Shown in pieces: positions 62,460 through 64,000 of a DNA stretch of 64,000 nt. Position 1 is the stretch's first letter; each line of letters begins with the position of its first letter. Source of the stretch: Myxococcota bacterium (GTDB lineage Bacteria > Myxococcota_A > Polyangia > Polyangiales > Polyangiaceae). The stretch lies in NCBI GenBank assembly GCA_963169915.1, contig CAUJEM010000112.1, forward strand, positions 1 to 64,000, written 5' to 3'. Below the pieces are notes generated by a model. The model worked only from the letters and a program-made list of their open reading frames with translations, ran no database searches and had not been told where the DNA came from. The position numbers and the translations under genes are program-made.

Positions 62460-62501
62460 GCGCCCCGTCGTTCCTACCTGGTACGGGGCGCCCTCGTCAG
62501 G
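62460..62501 (-). ncRNA. Guanidine-III (ykkC-III) riboswitch upstream of gdx
   Basis: On the minus strand this 42-nt element reproduces the guanidine-III class layout. The 5' segment is CCTGACGAGG. It is followed by the P1 arm GCGCCCCGT (62483-62491), which pairs perfectly with ACGGGGCGC (62460-62468). The pseudoknot strand CCTG (62498-62501) pairs with CAGG (62477-62480). In the class member I remember best, the pseudoknot is CCGG/CCGG, so CCTG/CAGG is compensatory, and P1 is longer by two pairs. The conserved words GACGAGG, GTACC and AGGA are kept. Its 3' end is directly followed by the gdx Shine-Dalgarno (62451-62459), so guanidinium binding should act on translation start. Confidence 0.93.
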
Positions 62502-62615
62502 GCTCACGGCGAGCGGCGGGTAGCGTGGCTGATGCTCCTCCTCGCCGCAAGCCCTCGAGCCGAGCCAAGGCTGAGCTAGGCTCGGCGCCCACCTCTTGCC
62601 CCAGGCCACCGAGCG

Positions 62616-63986
62616 ATGTCCACCGCCGCCACCGCTGATCCCAAGCCCAGCCTCAAGGACGACCTGCGCGCGCTCTTCCGCGGACCGCGAGAGCTGTGGC
62701 TCATCTACCTTGCCACCTTCTTCGAGTACCTCGGTGTCTTCTCCTTCTTGCAGACCCTACCGCTCTGGCTCTCCAGTGATTTTGGGATGAGCGACGAGCA
62801 GGCGGGCTGGTGGGCCGCCACCTTCTCCACGCTCATCACCCTGTTCGTGATGGTCATCGGCTCCGTGGCGGACGCGGTGGGCGTGCGTCGCACGCTCATC
62901 ATCGCCTTCGTGCTCACCGCGGTCACGCGCCTCGGGATGTCGCTGGCGGGAGACTCCACCTCGGCCATCGCCGCGCTCTTGGCCTTCGGCTTGGCCTTCG
63001 CCGCCACCTCCCCCGTGCTGCAGACCGCCGTGCAGCGTGCGTCCACGCGCCGCACGCGGGCCTTCGGCTTCTCCCTCTGGTACGTCAGCTTCAACGTCGC
63101 CGGCGCCATGGTGGGCCCGCTGGTCATCGACCCGGTGCGCCGCGCCTTCTTGGACCCCGCCACGAACAAGCTCGGCAAGCACGTCGTCGATTTGCCGTTG
63201 CTCGGAGCGCGGGAGATGAGCGCTCACGCCGCCATCATGGCGCTGGGCGTGGTGTTCGCGGCCATCGCCGCCGTCATCGTCTTCTTCTTGCGGAGGGACT
63301 TCGAGCACCGCGTCGACCCGGAGGACACGGAGCCCGCGCCTCCCAAGAAGCCGGGCGTGCTGTCGGCGCTGCGCGACGTGGTCAGCGACAGGACCTTCTG
63401 GCGCTTCATCGTGCTCCTGCTGTTTCTCTCCCTGGTGCGCATGATGTTCCAGCACATGCACTTCACCTGGCCCAAGTACATCACGCGCGAGCAAGGGGAG
63501 AGCTTCCCCATTGGGACGCTGTGGTCGCTCAACGCCCTGCTCATCATCTTCTTGGCGCCGCTCGGCACCGCCATCACGCGCAAGTTCAAGCCGTTCAACG
63601 TGCTGCTGTTCGGCGCCTTCATCTCCTCCCTGAGCCCCTTCGTGCTGGCGCTGGGCTCCGCGCTCTACTTGCAGATCATCATGATCTTGCTGCTGACCAT
63701 CGGAGAGGCGCTCTGGTCGCCGCGGCTCTATGAGTACAACGTCTCCATCGCGCCGCGTGGGCGTGAGGCCACCTACGTGAGCCTCGCGTCTCTGCCGTAC
63801 TTCTTCGCGAAGTTCTTGGTGGGCCCCACCTCGGGCTACCTCCTGCAGGAGCTGTGTCCTGCCGAGGGGCCGCGCAACAGTGAGCTGATGTGGCTCATCA
63901 TCGGCGTCAGCACGCTCATCGGGCCCATCGGTATCTGGTTCGGACGCCGCTGGATGGGCAAGGGGCACGAGGCTCAGCCCGCGTAG
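62616..63986 (+). CDS. MFS transporter
   Basis: A 456-residue membrane protein with about twelve transmembrane helices. The loop between helices 2 and 3 contains GSVADAVGVRRTLIIAF, the MFS motif A (G-x-x-x-D-x-x-G-x-R-R). RTRAFGFSLWYVSFNVAGAMVGPLV resembles the fifth helix region of POT/peptide-transporter-like families. The substrate cannot be read. It is divergent from gdx, and its upstream DNA includes the riboswitch leader on the other strand; the short 13-base end of the window after its stop holds nothing. Confidence 0.85.
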   Translation: MSTAATADPKPSLKDDLRALFRGPRELWLIYLATFFEYLGVFSFLQTLPLWLSSDFGMSDEQAGWWAATFSTLITLFVMVIGSVADAVGVRRTLIIAFVLTAVTRLGMSLAGDSTSAIAALLAFGLAFAATSPVLQTAVQRASTRRTRAFGFSLWYVSFNVAGAMVGPLVIDPVRRAFLDPATNKLGKHVVDLPLLGAREMSAHAAIMALGVVFAAIAAVIVFFLRRDFEHRVDPEDTEPAPPKKPGVLSALRDVVSDRTFWRFIVLLLFLSLVRMMFQHMHFTWPKYITREQGESFPIGTLWSLNALLIIFLAPLGTAITRKFKPFNVLLFGAFISSLSPFVLALGSALYLQIIMILLLTIGEALWSPRLYEYNVSIAPRGREATYVSLASLPYFFAKFLVGPTSGYLLQELCPAEGPRNSELMWLIIGVSTLIGPIGIWFGRRWMGKGHEAQPA

Positions 63987-64000
63987 CGTCCGCTTGCGCC

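Overview
The window is a 64 kb stretch of very GC-rich bacterial chromosome. It most resembles a myxobacterium (Myxococcota, probably Polyangiia). The evidence is: two Hanks-type Ser/Thr kinases, many lipoproteins that start with long Gly/Ser/Ala/Thr linkers, two surface proteins with MYXO-CTERM-like tails (Cys, hydrophobic helix, Arg cluster), thrombospondin-3-like calcium repeats, and third-position GC so strong that nearly every gene has long antisense shadow frames. I found no rRNA, tRNA, CRISPR array, insertion sequence or phage gene. This is accessory and housekeeping chromosome, not a mobile island.

Layout. 1-11.5 kb: a partial membrane-anchored kinase runs off the left edge; divergent to it are an OmpA/TSP3 protein and a 1554-residue repeat-rich surface protein, then an alpha-solenoid protein ending in a kinase domain. 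11.5-24.5 kb: ferredoxin-NADP reductase, a C45 (acyltransferase-like) protein with TPRs, AidB-type acyl-CoA dehydrogenase, a CBS protein, an FmdE-domain protein, a GST, an LtaS/sulfatase-fold membrane enzyme, a ClC channel, a sugar-dehydrogenase lipoprotein and NADP-glutamate dehydrogenase. 24.5-36.6 kb: a Cys-rich lipoprotein, a CrtI-like oxidoreductase, a purple-acid-phosphatase-like lipoprotein, a four-gene membrane cluster, a short probably truncated lipoprotein, an HELGH membrane protein, a beta-helix MYXO-CTERM protein overlapping a His-rich lipoprotein methyltransferase, and a NIT-GGDEF cyclase. 36.7-48.3 kb: an acetate kinase-PduL fusion, beta-carbonic anhydrase, an FG-GAP lipoprotein, a VolA-like lipase, and a four-gene operon led by a FadR-type regulator with matching palindromic operators (regulator, CrtC-like lipocalin, small partner, GMC oxidase). 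48.3-64 kb: a solitary DNA methyltransferase, a paired acyl-CoA dehydrogenase operon with an acetoacetate-decarboxylase-like protein, a PEBP protein, a repeat lipoprotein with an SDR enzyme, a GAF-GGDEF cyclase, a molybdate-type regulator with ModB and ModC but no ModA, an epoxide-hydrolase-like enzyme, a guanidinium exporter (Gdx/SugE) behind a guanidine-III riboswitch, and an MFS transporter.

The items most worth following are these. (1) A guanidine-III riboswitch whose pseudoknot and stem are kept by compensatory changes sits directly on the Shine-Dalgarno of sugE/gdx. (2) A single-chain AckA-PduL fusion could run acyl-CoA to acyl-phosphate to ATP in one protein. (3) An acyl-CoA dehydrogenase pair in which one partner has lost the catalytic glutamate suggests a heteromeric enzyme. 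(4) A FadR-type operator pair controls a lipid/alcohol oxidation operon. All functional calls come from reading motifs and remembered family features; no database search was run.
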